The notes beneath the pieces were generated by a model. It did no database searches, had not been told where the DNA came from, and saw only the letters and a list, made by a program, of their open reading frames with translations. The position numbers were made by a program, and so were the translations under genes. Below, piece by piece: positions 1-10,663 of a stretch of 64,000 nucleotides of DNA. Numbering within the stretch: position 1 is the first letter of the stretch; each line of letters begins with the position of its first letter. The stretch is taken from NCBI RefSeq assembly GCF_914767665.1, contig NC_059505.1, positions 38,003,506-38,067,505 of the forward strand, in the 5' to 3' direction. This DNA comes from Harmonia axyridis. Taxonomy: Eukaryota > Arthropoda > Insecta > Coleoptera > Coccinellidae.

Positions 1-880
1 TGCAAAATTGCTGGCCATTACTTTCTCCCATCTTTTGAAGCGATCCACGAATCGATCCAATTTTTCACTTCTTCATAAGTGCTGGTCAGACAGGCCGTGT
101 GCCATTCATCGAAACAAGTGATAGTCCGAGGGAGAAACGTCTGGAGAATACAGCGAGTGGGGTAGAACTTCCCATTTCTACGTTTCCAAGTCTTGACCAC
201 TTCCGCAACATGGGGTTGAGAATTGTCATGCTGTAAAACCACTTTATCATGTCTCTCGTTGTATTGTTTGTCTCTTAATGCTCGTCTCAAACGCAATAAT
301 TTCGTTCGACACAACGCCGAGCTGGTCCCTCCAAATACTGAGCATGACCTTGGAACCGTGAATATCGGTTTGGCCGTCGACGTGGAAGCATGGCCGAGAT
401 ATCCCAATGATTTTCTGCGCTTGGGCTTATCGTAATGAACCCATTTTTCGCCTCCAGTCACTATGCAATGCAGAAATCCGTCTCTACCTTGCAAGCTGCT
501 GTTCACAAGCAAACAAACGCTGTTCAACATCCTTGGCTTCAACTCGTACGAACCCAATTCCTTGTTTCTGAATCTTTTCCATGACTTTTAAACGTTTTTA
601 AATGGCTTGTTGCGTCACTCACAATGATCCTGCCAATTCTTGTTGCGTTTGACATGAATCTTGATCAAGTAATGCCTCCAATTCTGCCTCTTCGAAAACC
701 TTGTCTCTTGGACCACCATGTTGGTCTTCGAAGCCAAAATAACCATTTTTGATGCGTTGAAACCACTCTCGGCACGTTCTTTCACTAATAGCGGCCTCAC
801 CATAGATATTTTCGAGCATTCGATAAGCCTCAGTCGCATATTTCTTCATATGAAAACAGAAAATTAAAACCTCCTTGAAA
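1..880 (-). pseudogene. mariner (DD34D) transposase relic, cut by left window edge
   Basis: Degenerate Tc1/mariner-superfamily transposase on the minus strand. The N-terminal helix-turn-helix part lies at about 615-849 (SERTCREWFQRIKNG, then a stretch matching the mariner linker QTQQELA). The DDE part lies at 18-557, with GGEKWVHYDKPKRRKS (first Asp position read as Glu), HASTSTAKP, LQHDNSQPHVA (second Asp) and YEEVKNWIDSWIASKD. Frame breaks separate the two parts. Near 20-30 the reading jumps from WIASKD directly into RWEKVMAS in another frame, so about 13 codons are missing there. The piece around the third Asp (PHPPYSPD in relatives) is scrambled. A functional member has about 345 codons in one frame; this copy cannot make transposase. 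The element's 3' end is outside the window. Confidence 0.9.
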
Positions 881-1630
881 TGACGAGAATTTGACTCATA
901 AGCTGATATGATTAATCGTTGTTTGTGTTCATAACTTCCATAGACTTCTTGAAACGTAGAATCTATTACAAATTTTGTGTACGATGAACATATTAAAAAC
1001 TGTTAGGAGGTTCAAAACCGTTCTGCCAATATTCGTGATAAACAATGATCCTGTCAAAACTGCTGATGCAATTGTGGTAATCATTTTCAACTCCGGGATT
1101 TCTTTCATATGAAATAAATTGGCGAAGGATTCTAAGAGATAAGAATGCCAGGACAAAATCTCAAGCACTGAATCTCTCCAGACAAAAAGATAAGACTAGC
1201 ACAATCAACATCACTGAAACAATTCCAGTTAATATAGCACACTGCACCAATTGCCACCCCCAACTTGCACAATCCCAGTTTTCACAGCCTATAATTCAAT
1301 TCCTGCTGCAGTATCCACCCAAGTTGACGTGTTCTTCGACGTTCCCGCACAGCGTTCAATTACTGCAGGATCCTGCAAAAAACAGCTGAATAACATAACG
1401 GTGAAGGGAACGCTTTGGCGGCGCAGTCATTAAAACAACTAGGAAGCCGGTATGTTCAACGTGTCAAAGGCAAACAATTCTCATTAGATTAGTATTCGTA
1501 CGTTTGTGTACGTCGTCTAGAATCCAATTGTGGTACCCGAATGTGTAGATTATTTTGAGGGGGTATAATAGCTCGGGCGCGAGTTGTATCGATTCGAATT
1601 CTGAAGACTGTTTGTTGGCTGGTATCGCGT
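881..1630. other. No gene recognised
   Basis: AT-rich sequence with only short open frames and no recognisable protein motif. The part from about 1240 to 1440 is somewhat more GC-rich and non-repetitive within the window. Confidence 0.5.
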
Positions 1631-1747
1631 ATGAATGGTATTCAGCGTGTTAGAATATGTGTTTGTCGGGAAGTTCCTTTGTTGTTATTGTTTCTACATT
1701 TTTTATTGTTGATGAAGAGGCTCTATGCATGCGGTATTTATCTCTGA
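1631..1747 (+). CDS. Small ORF with hydrophobic core, doubtful first exon
   Basis: A 38-codon ORF from ATG at 1631. It has a basic start, then a run of Leu/Phe/His residues (PLLLLFLHFLLLM, residues 16-28) resembling a signal anchor, then KRLYACG. A GTATTT that could act as a weak phase-1 donor follows the codon for Cys34 (exon end 1733). The donor is far from consensus and the upstream sequence gives no independent support. It is listed only because two stronger signal-peptide exons with phase-1 donors occur at 3799 and 44541. It may equally be chance open sequence. Confidence 0.15.
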   Translation: MNGIQRVRICVCREVPLLLLFLHFLLLMKRLYACGIYL

Positions 1748-1899
1748 TGACAGTGAGAATAATATGTTTCAGTATTTCGTTTTCGTTGAAGCGCAGATGT
1801 GCAAGACTACTCAAAAAACGCGAATGTAATTTGCGCTTTCGCCATTTTGCAACTTCAGGAATATTGGTGTTAGAATTTTATGATGACCACGTTTGAAAT

Positions 1900-2295
1900 G
1901 CGTCTTTGGTAGATCAACTATGAAATAAAAAGCATACATCCAGAATAACTCAACATCTTGCTTTTTGAAGAGAAGAAATACAGTTGAAGCAAAATCTTGG
2001 CTTGATGAAGAGTTTCCGGGGTCTGCACCAGAAAAATAAACCATCATTGATTGTTATGCTCAGTTTGAACAGGGTAAAATGAGCACCGAAGACGTCGAAC
2101 ACAGTAGACGCCCGAAAGAGGCTGTCACCGACGAAAAAATCAAGAAAGTTTAGAAAATAATTATGAATGACCGTGAAGTGAAGTTGATCGAGATAGCAGA
2201 CATAGTGAAGATATCATCTGAACGTGTACATCATATCATTCACGAATATTTGTACATGAGAAAGCTGTGTGCAAAATACTTTGAATCATAAATGT
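1900..2295 (+). pseudogene. mariner transposase N-terminal fragment
   Basis: Plus-strand relic of the mariner DNA-binding half. Readable blocks are AKSWLDEEFPGSAPE-like sequence at about 1990-2035, YAQFEQGKMSTEDVEHSRRP, AVTDEKIKKV, IIMNDREVKLIEIADIVKIS, and HIIHEYLYMRKLCAK near 2270. These match, in order, the two helix-turn-helix motifs and the RKLCARWVP junction of the irritans/mellifera-type mariners. Stops interrupt it (for example after KKV), and it ends at the RKLC junction with no DDE domain. It is a different copy from the one at the left edge. Confidence 0.85.
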
Positions 2296-2329
2296 ATAAC
2301 CAGTTTTTTTCACGAATTCCGAAAAAAAA

Positions 2330-2985
2330 ATGGAGGGAGCAAAATTTGTACGCCTATGTACAATCATTTATGAAGACCCTGTATCAACGCGTATAAAACC
2401 AAACTTCATTCATAGGGTCTTTTTCGTTTGTCGATTGAGATTTAGGGAGCATGTTTCAATGCTGTTGAGAAATCCTTTTCTGGCACTACGTTATTTGTAT
2501 AGCCAGAGACATTGTTTGGATTTCCATTCACATAAGTATCTCTGCGAAACACTTGTGCTGTCTAAGCTGAGTTATTTATTGACAAATTTTTATCCTTGTC
2601 TAAATTCTATCGAGAGATATAGGTTGCAAAAAGTGCAGAATTTGTGCTGCCGCTATGTTTTAGGTTCGAAAAAGTACGATAGGGGGATCAGTGATGGAAT
2701 AAATGGGTTAGCGTGGCTCAGGGTCCAAAATATTTTTCGTCTATTCGGGTATTCTTCCTTATTTGAAAGTCAAGGTGGTCTACAGACAACATATCGTCTG
2801 TAGACCACCATGTTACTTTAAGCCATGCACAAAGGCTCATGCTGTCTCATTTCGGTTCAGCCATGTTTCAGCACTCTTTCACCTTCAATGCGGTGAAATT
2901 GCATAATGAGATGCTAATTGCATGAATTTTAACTCATTGAGAAGAGAATTGAAGAATGTATTATTTTTGAGCCAGTTACAGATTT
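2330..2985 (+). pseudogene. non-LTR retrotransposon ORF2 C-terminal region (Jockey-like), 5'-truncated
   Basis: The open stretch 2330-2803 (157 codons) contains FHSHKYLCETLVLSKLSYLL, then YPCLNSIERYRLQKVQNLCC and RYVLGSKKYDR. This is the conserved segment after the RT palm in Jockey/CR1-type elements (C-E-S-L-V-L-S-x-L-N-Y and D-K-Y-R-I-Q-K-V-Q-N-S-C-C in relatives). After a stop at 2803 the sequence continues as a weak match to the usual C-terminal end (FGSAMFQHSFTFNAVKLHNEM at about 2850-2920). The catalytic YADD box and everything upstream are absent, as expected for a 5'-truncated copy. A perfect hairpin interrupts the reading at 2774-2809. Confidence 0.8.
2774..2809. repeat. Perfect 14-bp inverted repeat, 8-nt loop
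   Basis: Left arm 2774-2787 (GGTGGTCTACAGAC) and right arm 2796-2809 are exact reverse complements, separated by AACATATC. It lies inside the retrotransposon relic and ends its open frame. Confidence 0.95.
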
Positions 2986-3435
2986 TGTAGATGATGTTCA
3001 TTTTTGGTAATTATAATATCCAGATTGTATATCGATTGGATTCATTTATGTTGTATTTCCTTTTATTAAACTCTGTTTTTGTTTTTTCCTTATTTGTATT
3101 TTGTTATTTTGTCGGGGGTTGAGTGGAGTAGCCTTGGTTTAACTTCGCCCCTAAAATTGACAAATCAAGACTCTATATTTTTTTTTAATTTGAATGAAGG
3201 CATCGACTGCTATGCTATAGTCATTAGCCTGATCAAGACTCTATTATTAATATTATTATTCGTAAGCAACTGACATCAACGAATTTGACATCCGCTAGAA
3301 ATATAAAGCATTGTAAGCCCACGACCGGAACTAAAACTCGACATCCCTCACCGTTTCCAACGAAAAACAAATTTCCAATCGAACAGCCACCTATTATCGC
3401 CACATAAAGCCCCAAATTACCGTTCTTTCCCTACA
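2986..3435. other. No gene recognised
   Basis: AT-rich, with T-rich runs to about 3290, then more balanced sequence. Nothing codes recognisably. Confidence 0.5.
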
Positions 3436-3798
3436 AATGTGCCTTACGTCCTCGCGCGCGAGCGACACAGAGGTGCGCTCGCAGCTTATAGATTGCTAGG
3501 TCGCGCCTGTCCGGTGCTTCCACGGGTCTCCGTCAGTTTCAGGGTGGCGTCTCGCTCAGTTTTCAGGAGAGTCCCGACAATCTGCCACCCCTGACGCTCG
3601 GGGGATGCTTTTCGCGTAGTGCGCCCGCTGTTTTCGCGCTCAGAGCTCGAGGTCTTGCGTTTTTGCGTCTGCCGTGGACCATGCGGGGGTGAACTTGGCT
3701 TGAAAACTGTGTGGACCGCCACTGTGTTTTGGGTAAAATTAGTAGAGGTTTAAATGATGGAAGTTGATTTTTATAAGTGAGTTGTGCTGGGTACCACA
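3436..3798 (+). promoter_or_regulatory. GC- and CpG-rich island upstream of a signal-peptide exon
   Basis: Strong local contrast with the AT-rich surroundings: a CG-repeat stretch at about 3452-3462 and many CpGs to about 3700. Two TCAGTT sequences (about 3533 and 3557) match the arthropod initiator consensus TCAKTY. Immediately downstream is an ATG followed by a hydrophobic peptide and a consensus donor. It probably contains a promoter and 5' UTR. The transcription start is not determined. Confidence 0.45.
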
Positions 3799-3847
3799 AT
3801 GGCCATTTGGATATACGGCGTGCTGTTTGCCCTTCGTCTGAGTTCAG
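3799..3847 (+). CDS. Candidate first coding exon encoding a signal peptide
   Basis: ATG at 3799 in context CACAATGG (good insect start context). It reads MAIWIYGVLFALRLSS plus one base (G) before GTGAGTGG at 3848, a near-consensus 5' splice site. The peptide has a hydrophobic core of about 12 residues and fits a secretory signal sequence. The intron phase is 1, the usual phase between a signal-peptide exon and a following extracellular-domain exon such as an Ig domain. The next exon is not found in the window. A CpG-rich island lies directly upstream, and a second exon of the same architecture lies at 44541 on the same strand, suggesting alternative first exons of one gene. The host gene cannot be named. 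Confidence 0.5.
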
Positions 3848-3944
3848 GTGAGTGGTTGGGTAGCTGTGTGCGCCACTGATTTGGTGATGGGTAAACCTGG
3901 AATGGCTCTAAGTTGGTCTGTTCTTAGAAAAGTTGGTTTGAAAG

Positions 3945-4396
3945 TAGGAATTCACGGCTTGGCTTGATATTCAAGCTACTTGGTTTGGGCTTGACTTGAA
4001 ATCAATTCAAGCTGAAGTCTAGTAATAGTTTTTTAATGTCAAGTCAATTACTCAAGTTTGTATCCAAAGTCACTTGAACTAGTCCATAAACACGCTTGGT
4101 CCAAATAACCCTTTGAAGTGAATACCGCGATCCGCTAAATACCGGGGTTTATTTGAAAGTATTGCTAAGCAATAAAATCACTGGCCCCAAAAGATTATCT
4201 GGAAACTTTGGCAACCCTTGTATAATCAAAATATTCTGGCATCCTCCAAGTGACTTTGGATATATCATACTAGATTTAACATTGAAAATCTACTACTTCT
4301 TGAGTTGAACTTGAGAGGATTTCAAGTCAAGCTTAAGCTGCTTGGTTTGAGCTTGAGCCAAGTAGCTTGAATATCCAGCCAAGGCGTGAATCCCTA
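3945..4396. mobile_element. Non-autonomous hAT-like MITE, family H1, copy 1
   Basis: Left end TAGGAATTCACGGCTTGGCT and right end (reverse complement) TAGGGATTCACGCCTTGGCT form terminal inverted repeats extending about 40 bp. Flanking 8-mers TTTGAAAG (3937-3944) and TTTCGAAG (4397-4404) agree at 6 of 8 positions, consistent with an old 8-bp hAT target duplication. Subterminal regions are full of CTTGACTTGA-type motifs shared with larger relatives at 32833-34005 and 42781-43980, which carry hAT coding remnants. This copy has no coding part. Confidence 0.8.
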
Positions 4397-4459
4397 TTTC
4401 GAAGGGTACTGCCTTCTACAAGTGATTTTTCCCAGGTTTCGAAAGGTGGAACGCTTGAA

Positions 4460-6110
4460 ACAAGATCTCAAGATTCTCAATTCCTGTAGGTTTTTCATTA
4501 CTTGTTATCTTGATTTCAAGCATACAGAAATTGAAATACTGGTGACACCTCTGATTTATTTGCTGTTCAAATGGTGTCCTCTATGGCTTGTCTTGGTTGC
4601 TGACGGAAATCTGAATTCAGTCACCTGAGTATAAGTGAGAGACCTATCTGGGATAGTTTGTGATACAGCAATTACAACCCGAGCTGCAATGCTGATTCAA
4701 ATCTGCTGTTGGCCAACTAACAATTCATCTTACATTTAGAATAGAGGGCTCAGTTTCTGTAGTTTTTTATTTCTTGTTATCTTGATTTCAAGTAAGCTGA
4801 AATGAAATACTGGTAACACCTCTGATTGATTTGCTATTCAAATGGTTTCCTCTATGGTTGGCTTCAGTTCTTGACCGAGATCTGAATTAAATCACCTAAG
4901 TATAAATGAACTGACATACCTATCTAGGTTAGTTTGTGGGAAAATTTTTTCGACAGTTCTAACAACCAATCAAATTTTATCATTTGGTGTGATATGGAAC
5001 AATTTCTCTCAACCATGTCAACATTACACTGATAACTTCATTTAGTGCAATTATCAATCACTATGACAACACGATTGAGTTTGACAACTTCATTCCAATT
5101 GAATTGCAAAACGTTACGTTTTGGCAATGCGTATGTTCAAAGTATAACAGAATGTAAATGCGCTAATTAAAGAAAAATTCCCAGAAATACAACATACATT
5201 CACAATTATATGTGGGGAATATTAATGGATTTTTGCTGCGAATGAGAATATGAATTGAATGAACATAAGAGCTCTTAGAAGAATTGACGTTGATACTAAA
5301 AGATTGGGCGGTCAATATGAGAAAGAAAGACGGAACTGAATATGAAGAAGTAACGGTGATGACAATGTGGAACGTTTTGTGGAAACTTTTGAAAAAAGTA
5401 CTATAATGACTATGACATTATAATTGACCAGTTTAACAATATAGTATTTTAATCAGCCCGAGATATTCCAGATGCAATGGTAATAGTTCATATATAGTAG
5501 AGAACAGTAAAAATTCTTATGCATGGTTAAATGAATAAAGTTATAAATTTTTTTTAGAGAAAAATTTTCCGCTGAATATCTCTCAGGCATTGATGAATGC
5601 CTCATAATTTGATGACAAATTTCTCAAGCTTGTATCTCGCCCTTCCACTCGGCTTGTTACCAAAGAAGGAGCTTGTGATTGTCATAAAATTATCTAGTCC
5701 ATTTATCAATGTCCTAGGGATATAACTACTGATAACAGCATTTACAACCCTAGCTGCAATACTGATTCGAATTAGATCTGCTGTGGGTCAACTAACTATT
5801 CATGCTTACATTTAGAATTAGAGGGCTCAGTTTCTGCTGTTTTTAATTGTTATCTTCATTTCAAGCAGGCATAAATGAAATACTGGTAACACCTCTGATT
5901 GATTTGCTATTCAATTGGTTTCCTCTATGGCTAGCCATGGTTGTTGACCGAGATCTGAATTCAATCACCTGAGTATAAATGAGAGAGACCTATCTAGGTT
6001 AGTTTGTGGGATAACAGCATTTACAACCTGAGCTTCAATGCTGATTCAAATCAGATCTGTTATTGGCCAACTAACAATTCATCCTTACAATTACAATGAT
6101 GGGTTTGTGG
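4460..6110 (+). repeat. Tandem array of ~280-bp units with a 0.77-kb interruption
   Basis: Three related units share blocks such as CTTGTTATCTTGATTTCAAG, ACACCTCTGATT and CCTCTATGG, starting near 4470, 4750 and 5825. They share GACCTATCTRGG TTAGTTTGTG ends and a linker that includes ACAACCCTAGCTGCAATRCTG. Unit 2 is interrupted after TTAGTTTGTGGG (about 4939), and the unit-type sequence resumes at GATAACAGCATTTAC (about 5715). The intervening ~775 bp is unrelated and non-coding, and is probably an insertion. No coding potential. Confidence 0.75.
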
Positions 6111-6131
6111 GAGTGTTGTATAACCTATTGT

Positions 6132-7341
6132 CTAGGACTTTTTGAGTAAATTGTCATTCAATATGAACATGTTTGAACTTCTTTTAATTGAATGAAAAAC
6201 GTTTGCTTTCATTCTAATTGTAGGGTTGAATTGATAGTAGAACTGAGTTGAAACTCTTCTTTTTGGGTTGGTTTTGAATGGTATCATTCTGCGCTGGATA
6301 TCCACTTTAAATTTGTTATGCGATATAGTATGAAAATATTTAAAAAAATCCAACTCTTGTATTGATTTCGTTGAAGCTGTGGAAATATAGGTAACATTAT
6401 TCATCGCAAAGATCAGATCTGGGAAAAGCAAAAAATTAACAAATCTTATCGGATAACTACTATATTGCCCTGATATGGCTACGATCGATTTCTTCATTAG
6501 TAAATAAATTTATTAGTCAGAATCGAAACAATAGATGATTTAGTATCTCATTGGGTGGGTATGTTTCTGAGTGGATCAATACATGTTTTCGAATTCTCAT
6601 AGCTTGAGCTCCAAAGACACTTCAAACCTGCAAATGCTTTCCTGTCAACTTCTTTCACGTCGAAATAAAATCCTGGTCCAAACAGCTTTTTTAATAAAGA
6701 ACTGTTTCCTCGAAAAACTGGATGTTTTCGTAACCAGATGAACGAACTCCCGTTGTTCCTGAAGAGTAACATCACTTCAAGAGAATCTGCATTGCCATCA
6801 GTTAATAAAGACTATTGACTATTATATCTGAAGTCTTTCTTTGAAGTAGTGCAGCTTTTATCTTCCCAATTATGCTGGACGTCCATAAAGACATCTCAAT
6901 GTTATATTCATAAAGGAACTTGATTCTAGAAAGTTAAAAGGAAAGTTTGTTTTTGACTAGTTGGGAGTTTGAAGTGGAGATTAAACAATATCCTAGACTC
7001 GTCAGTTACGGATGTCTAGAGGATAGTTGATTATCCCAACAGAGTTTCTCAGTCTGTGATGAAACTTGGCTCACAAGTCGGCGGTGGTCTAATGGTTGTC
7101 TACTTTGAAAAACTTCTTCAAACGTTCGTTTGTTGAACAGACTTCTTGATAACGCAAATTCTTCCAAAGGAGATATATCGTTAAGACAGAAACTTGAACT
7201 TATGAAATAGATATCAATCATTCTTTGAAAACATATTTCATCATGTAGCTTACTCGATGTAAGGATACCCTGACTTCTCAGTTCAAAACGAAATACGGGA
7301 TATTTCTTCTTACAAAATCCTGATGTGTATGAGGTGTTCAC
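6132..7341 (-). other. Three unrecognised minus-strand open segments
   Basis: Open segments at 6132-6497 (121 codons), 6548-6775 (75) and 7006-7341 (111) lie in the same orientation. They have no motif I recognise and no clear splice boundaries between them. The composition is that of surrounding AT-rich DNA. They may be fragments of a decayed element ORF or chance. I assign no function. Confidence 0.2.
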
Positions 7342-7559
7342 ATAATTTCCTCGAACAATGATCTACATTTAAGAAAGTGAATATTTCATATTGCGGAGGA
7401 GAAAAAAAAATTGGTAATTTATCGTTTTTCGCAAAAAAATTGATGATATGTGCTGTGTACAAAGAGCCAGTGCAAGTTGAAGTTGCTAGCCGACGGAAGA
7501 CCTATACTCTTCAGCCATGGAATGATGGAGTAATATGATAGAAAAAGTTCTAACAAGAA

Positions 7560-8250
7560 TGGATGATGAATTGATTGGGAGAGTGCATGTTATTTATCTC
7601 TGTTTTTAGACTTTTTCAATTCAGTTCAATTCAGAAAGCGATACTAGAATTCTCAAGAAGAGAAATTCATGGATTTATGCATACGAGCCAGAAAGAAAAG
7701 ACCAGTCGGCAGTTTAGGTGTTTCAATGTGCTAAGCAAAGCAAAGCCAACAAAAGTTGTTCGTTCTCGAAGCGTTAAAAAGCAAATGGTGGTGTCTTTCT
7801 TCACGAAGGTCCTGTGGCAATTGTGGCTTTTAAGAATTAAAAGACCCTTAATTCGGAGTGGCATGAAATCATTTGTTTGCCTGAAGTTTTCGGTAAATTG
7901 AGAGAAACAAACCCAAAACGACGAATCATCTTGCATCATGACAATGCGAGCTCACACACATCAAATGCAACGAGTATTTGGTCACACAAAAAATTCATGG
8001 GTCATCCTCCTTACAGCCCCGACTCGGCACCGAATGACTTCTTTCTCTCTCCAGAAATCAAAAATAAACTTCGTGGAAAACAATTTTCATCGCCCGAAGA
8101 TGTGTTTGAGACCTTCAAGACGGATGTTTTAGAACTATACCATCTTCTGACTGGAAAAAATGTTTCGAATGATGGCTCAATCCCATGCAAAAGTGTATGG
8201 AGCTTAAAGAAGGAAGTTTTGAAAAGCAGTAACAATATTTTGTAGTAACC
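7560..8250 (+). pseudogene. mariner transposase relic (SETMAR-like DD34D), C-terminal two-thirds
   Basis: Blocks in order: WIYAYEPER-like (about 7660-7690), TKVVRSRSVKKQMVVSFF (7755-7805), NSEWHEIICLPEVFGKLRE (about 7850-7905), RRIILHHDNASSHTS (second Asp, about 7918-7955), MGHPPYSPDSAPNDFFL (third Asp, about 8000-8042), and GKQFSSPEDVFETFKTDV (8075-8130). These are the signature blocks of the mariner group that includes the transposase part of SETMAR. Frameshifts separate the blocks. Spacing between the second and third Asp is 31 residues instead of 34, showing a small in-frame loss. The DNA-binding half is not recognisable upstream. Confidence 0.88.
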
Positions 8251-8254
8251 ATCG

Positions 8255-8879
8255 TAGATCATACAACCACTCTTTGAAACCGAATCTCATGGTTGAAACC
8301 GAGGTTGAACCCGAGGTTGAACCTGTATAGCGACCATCACATCTCTAGGAAGCTCTCGCAGTTCCATACTATTTTACCGACAAAAAGATCGTTCACGACA
8401 TTAGATCCATTCGAAAACGATCTACCAAACGATAGACTATCCCTTCCATAACGATTCTCTCGCGATATTCATACTTTCCGTATGAGTGACGCACAATGCG
8501 GAAACGACGTCGACTAAATCAGGCTTGCAACCGAATCAATTCCGTTTTCTGCTTCATTTAGCCTGGCTTGGGCGTCGGTATGAAAATGCCTAGCTGTGCA
8601 AACAAATCGAGCGTCCGGCACACGATATTCGATATGTTTCGAAACTATAAATTGAAAACAACGTTTCTACATCAGCGGTTCACCGCCAAGTCGAGTGGTT
8701 CTCGGCTGTATCTGGTCGGTATTAGCGAGGCGAGCAAACTGGCTACGGTGTGGAATCATCGGAGGACAGTGAGTGATATGAGGCGTCGGTAAAAATTGTT
8801 TTTGTGGCGTCGGTGTGGGAGGTGTTGTATGATGAGGTTCGAAGTTATTGGAGAGGTTTCGGATTTATTGAGTTTATAC
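8255..8879. other. Non-repetitive, relatively GC-rich block; no assigned gene
   Basis: A 74-codon open frame (8568-8792, no ATG at its start; first ATG 8580) ends among CGG-rich sequence. No protein family is recognised. A GTGAGTG occurs near 8769, but no upstream exon evidence supports it as a donor. Possibly host regulatory or untranslated sequence. Confidence 0.3.
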
Positions 8880-8893
8880 TGGGTGTATAGTTA

Positions 8894-9364
8894 TTATTTC
8901 AATTGGGGTCGTTGTGGCTCGGTAAGCCTTCCAGGAACTACCCTACTCATTCATGGAAACCTAAGGAGGTCGTGAATGGCGTTGATAAAACTGACAACCT
9001 CCTTAGAGCCCTTGGCCGTTACATCTAGGGTATCCAAGACTGACTTCCCCATATGAATGGTTCTTCGACCAACCAGCTCTGGACACTTGCATACCATGTG
9101 TTCAGCTGTTTCTGCTTCTGATCCACAGAGCCTGCAAATCTCATCTGCTGACTTTCCCATATGGTACAAATGTTGTTTGTACCGACAGTGCCACCATCAC
9201 CCAAAGCTCGGCTCGTGACAGCTTCAAGAGCTTTTGGCGTAAGTAGGTGGAATCGTCACGAATTCCTAGCCCACAGAAAGGCTCAGGTCCAGCAGGTGAC
9301 AACCTTGATGCACTTTTTGCAAGTTCATCGGCTTTTTCATTTCCTTCAACACCACAGTGTCATT
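8894..9364 (-). mobile_element. I-like non-LTR retrotransposon (family A), 5'-truncated insertion with 14-bp TSD
   Basis: The minus strand encodes the segment following RNase H. The open piece 8951-9169 reads MYHMGKSADEICRLCGSEAE, followed by TAEHMVCKCPELVG (a Cys-rich knuckle) and HMGKSVLDT. The element's 3' end is at 8894, where an imperfect TAA-type tail (TTATTATTT on the + strand) abuts the target. The flanks TGGGTGTATAGTTA at 8880-8893 and 9364-9377 are a 14-bp target-site duplication, so both ends of this truncated copy are fixed precisely. Stops and frame changes make it non-functional. Confidence 0.88.
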
Positions 9365-9377
9365 GGGTGTATAGTTA

Positions 9378-10320
9378 CAACTTTTAGGGGATGACCAGAT
9401 TTTATTTAAGGGGGTTCTATAGACCTAATGGTCTATTGTGCCCCACATCAGAGCTATTTTCACCATAGTTTGTTTTATAGCTCGCCTTTCAGTTCCAGAG
9501 TTCTAATGATCTCCATTATCTGCGATGGTTTCAGGAAGGTACTTCATCACTTCTAAGAGTTGCTTGCCCGATGCAATTTTTGAGTTGGTAAGTGATTAGC
9601 TTTCTGTCACTAGGTGAATTATATTTGGGGAAGAGGTTTATTGCACCGTGACTTTAGGGTCTCTTGTGCCCCCTATCAGAACTGTTATTCATCGTAGTCT
9701 TCTACTCGCGCTTCAGTTTCATAGTTCTAATGCACTCCAGTATCTGGGATGGCTTCAAGGAGGCCCCTTCTTCACTTTTGAAGGACTCTTGTCCGAAGCA
9801 TTTTTTGTGTTGGCTAATGATGGGAGTCACAGGTGACTCCCTACAAGTCTCTTGACTTAAGCACTTTTTGCGTTGGATGGCATTCCTTCACCAGTTGATC
9901 CGGAGTTTCTTCCTCAACCTCGCAGAATCTGCACACGCTGATTTCTGCTAGACTCATACTCATGAGGTGTTTTCTGAGGCGACAATGCCCTGTGAGGAAT
10001 CCAGTGAGAGGGTGTAGTATACTCTTGCTTAGATGCAGATACTTTTTGGATCTCGCAGTGTCAAAGTGTCCAAGACACTTTTCGGAGTGGTCCAACCCTG
10101 GAAGATTCCGCCAGAGTACTTCTCTTTGGGTATTTTCCTTCTCCTGAAATTTTTTTTTTTGTAGCAACATTTAACCATAAAACAGAAAGGTTCCAGGGCG
10201 ATGAAAGGAGTTTGTGCTCCTTTTCTGGCAAGTGTGTTGGCCGCTTCATTCCCTTTTTTTCCAGAGTTGGGGTTATTCTTGCATGTTTCTAGCTGGTCTA
10301 TGTCAGCTCCATCTACTTAT
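9378..10320 (-). mobile_element. I-like retrotransposon family B: RNase H C-terminus, tail domain and duplicated 3' UTR
   Basis: On the minus strand, about 10310-10200 reads SGKKGNEAANTLARKGAQTP, the end of an RNase H domain (GNExAxxLAR). It is followed by EREVLWRNLPG-like sequence, SKSILHPLTGFLTGHCRLRK and VCRFCEVEEETPDQLVKECH (Cys-knuckle tail). Coding similarity ends near 9860. The remaining 3' part contains two diverged copies of the same UTR sequence (about 9395-9640 and 9641-9860, sharing TTCCAGAGTTCTAAT-type blocks and a KGTGCCCC motif). Related copies are at 28940-29600 and, more weakly, 31000-31425. Confidence 0.8.
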
Positions 10321-10611
10321 AAAGAAAAAATGCGATATATTTGCCGCATTGTAAAATGTGAGAATATAAGAGTTCTGAAACTTTTGCCCAGTTGATATGT
10401 TGATGGATTCAATGCCTTTGTACCAAAAAAACAACACGCACAAGCTCTAAGCTTCTGAGAGATATCACAGAGGCTAAGGAGAGTCGGGATAGAAAACATT
10501 GACATGAAAATATAGAACATTTTAATATTTGAACAAAAAAACTAGTCCAAAGTAGTAATTAATCATCAGAATCTCAGAGGAATTGAACAAAAGATGAATG
10601 TTAACGCATTC
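10321..10611. other. No gene recognised
   Basis: AT-rich sequence without coding similarity or an internal repeat that I could detect. Confidence 0.45.
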
Positions 10612-10663
10612 ATATATGCCAAGTAGAAGTTGGTGTAACCACCAACTTCAACTTGGCATATAT
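10612..10663. repeat. 24-bp near-perfect inverted repeat, 4-nt loop
   Basis: Arms 10612-10635 and 10640-10663 are complementary at 23 of 24 positions (A10625 opposite A10650). The loop is TAAC. It directly abuts a Tc1 C-terminal relic. The loop is too tight for a typical pre-miRNA. Confidence 0.95.

Noticed and set aside
8568..8792. Possible coding exon in a GC-rich block
   Set aside because: No ATG at the start of the frame, no homology and no acceptor/donor pair that I could justify.
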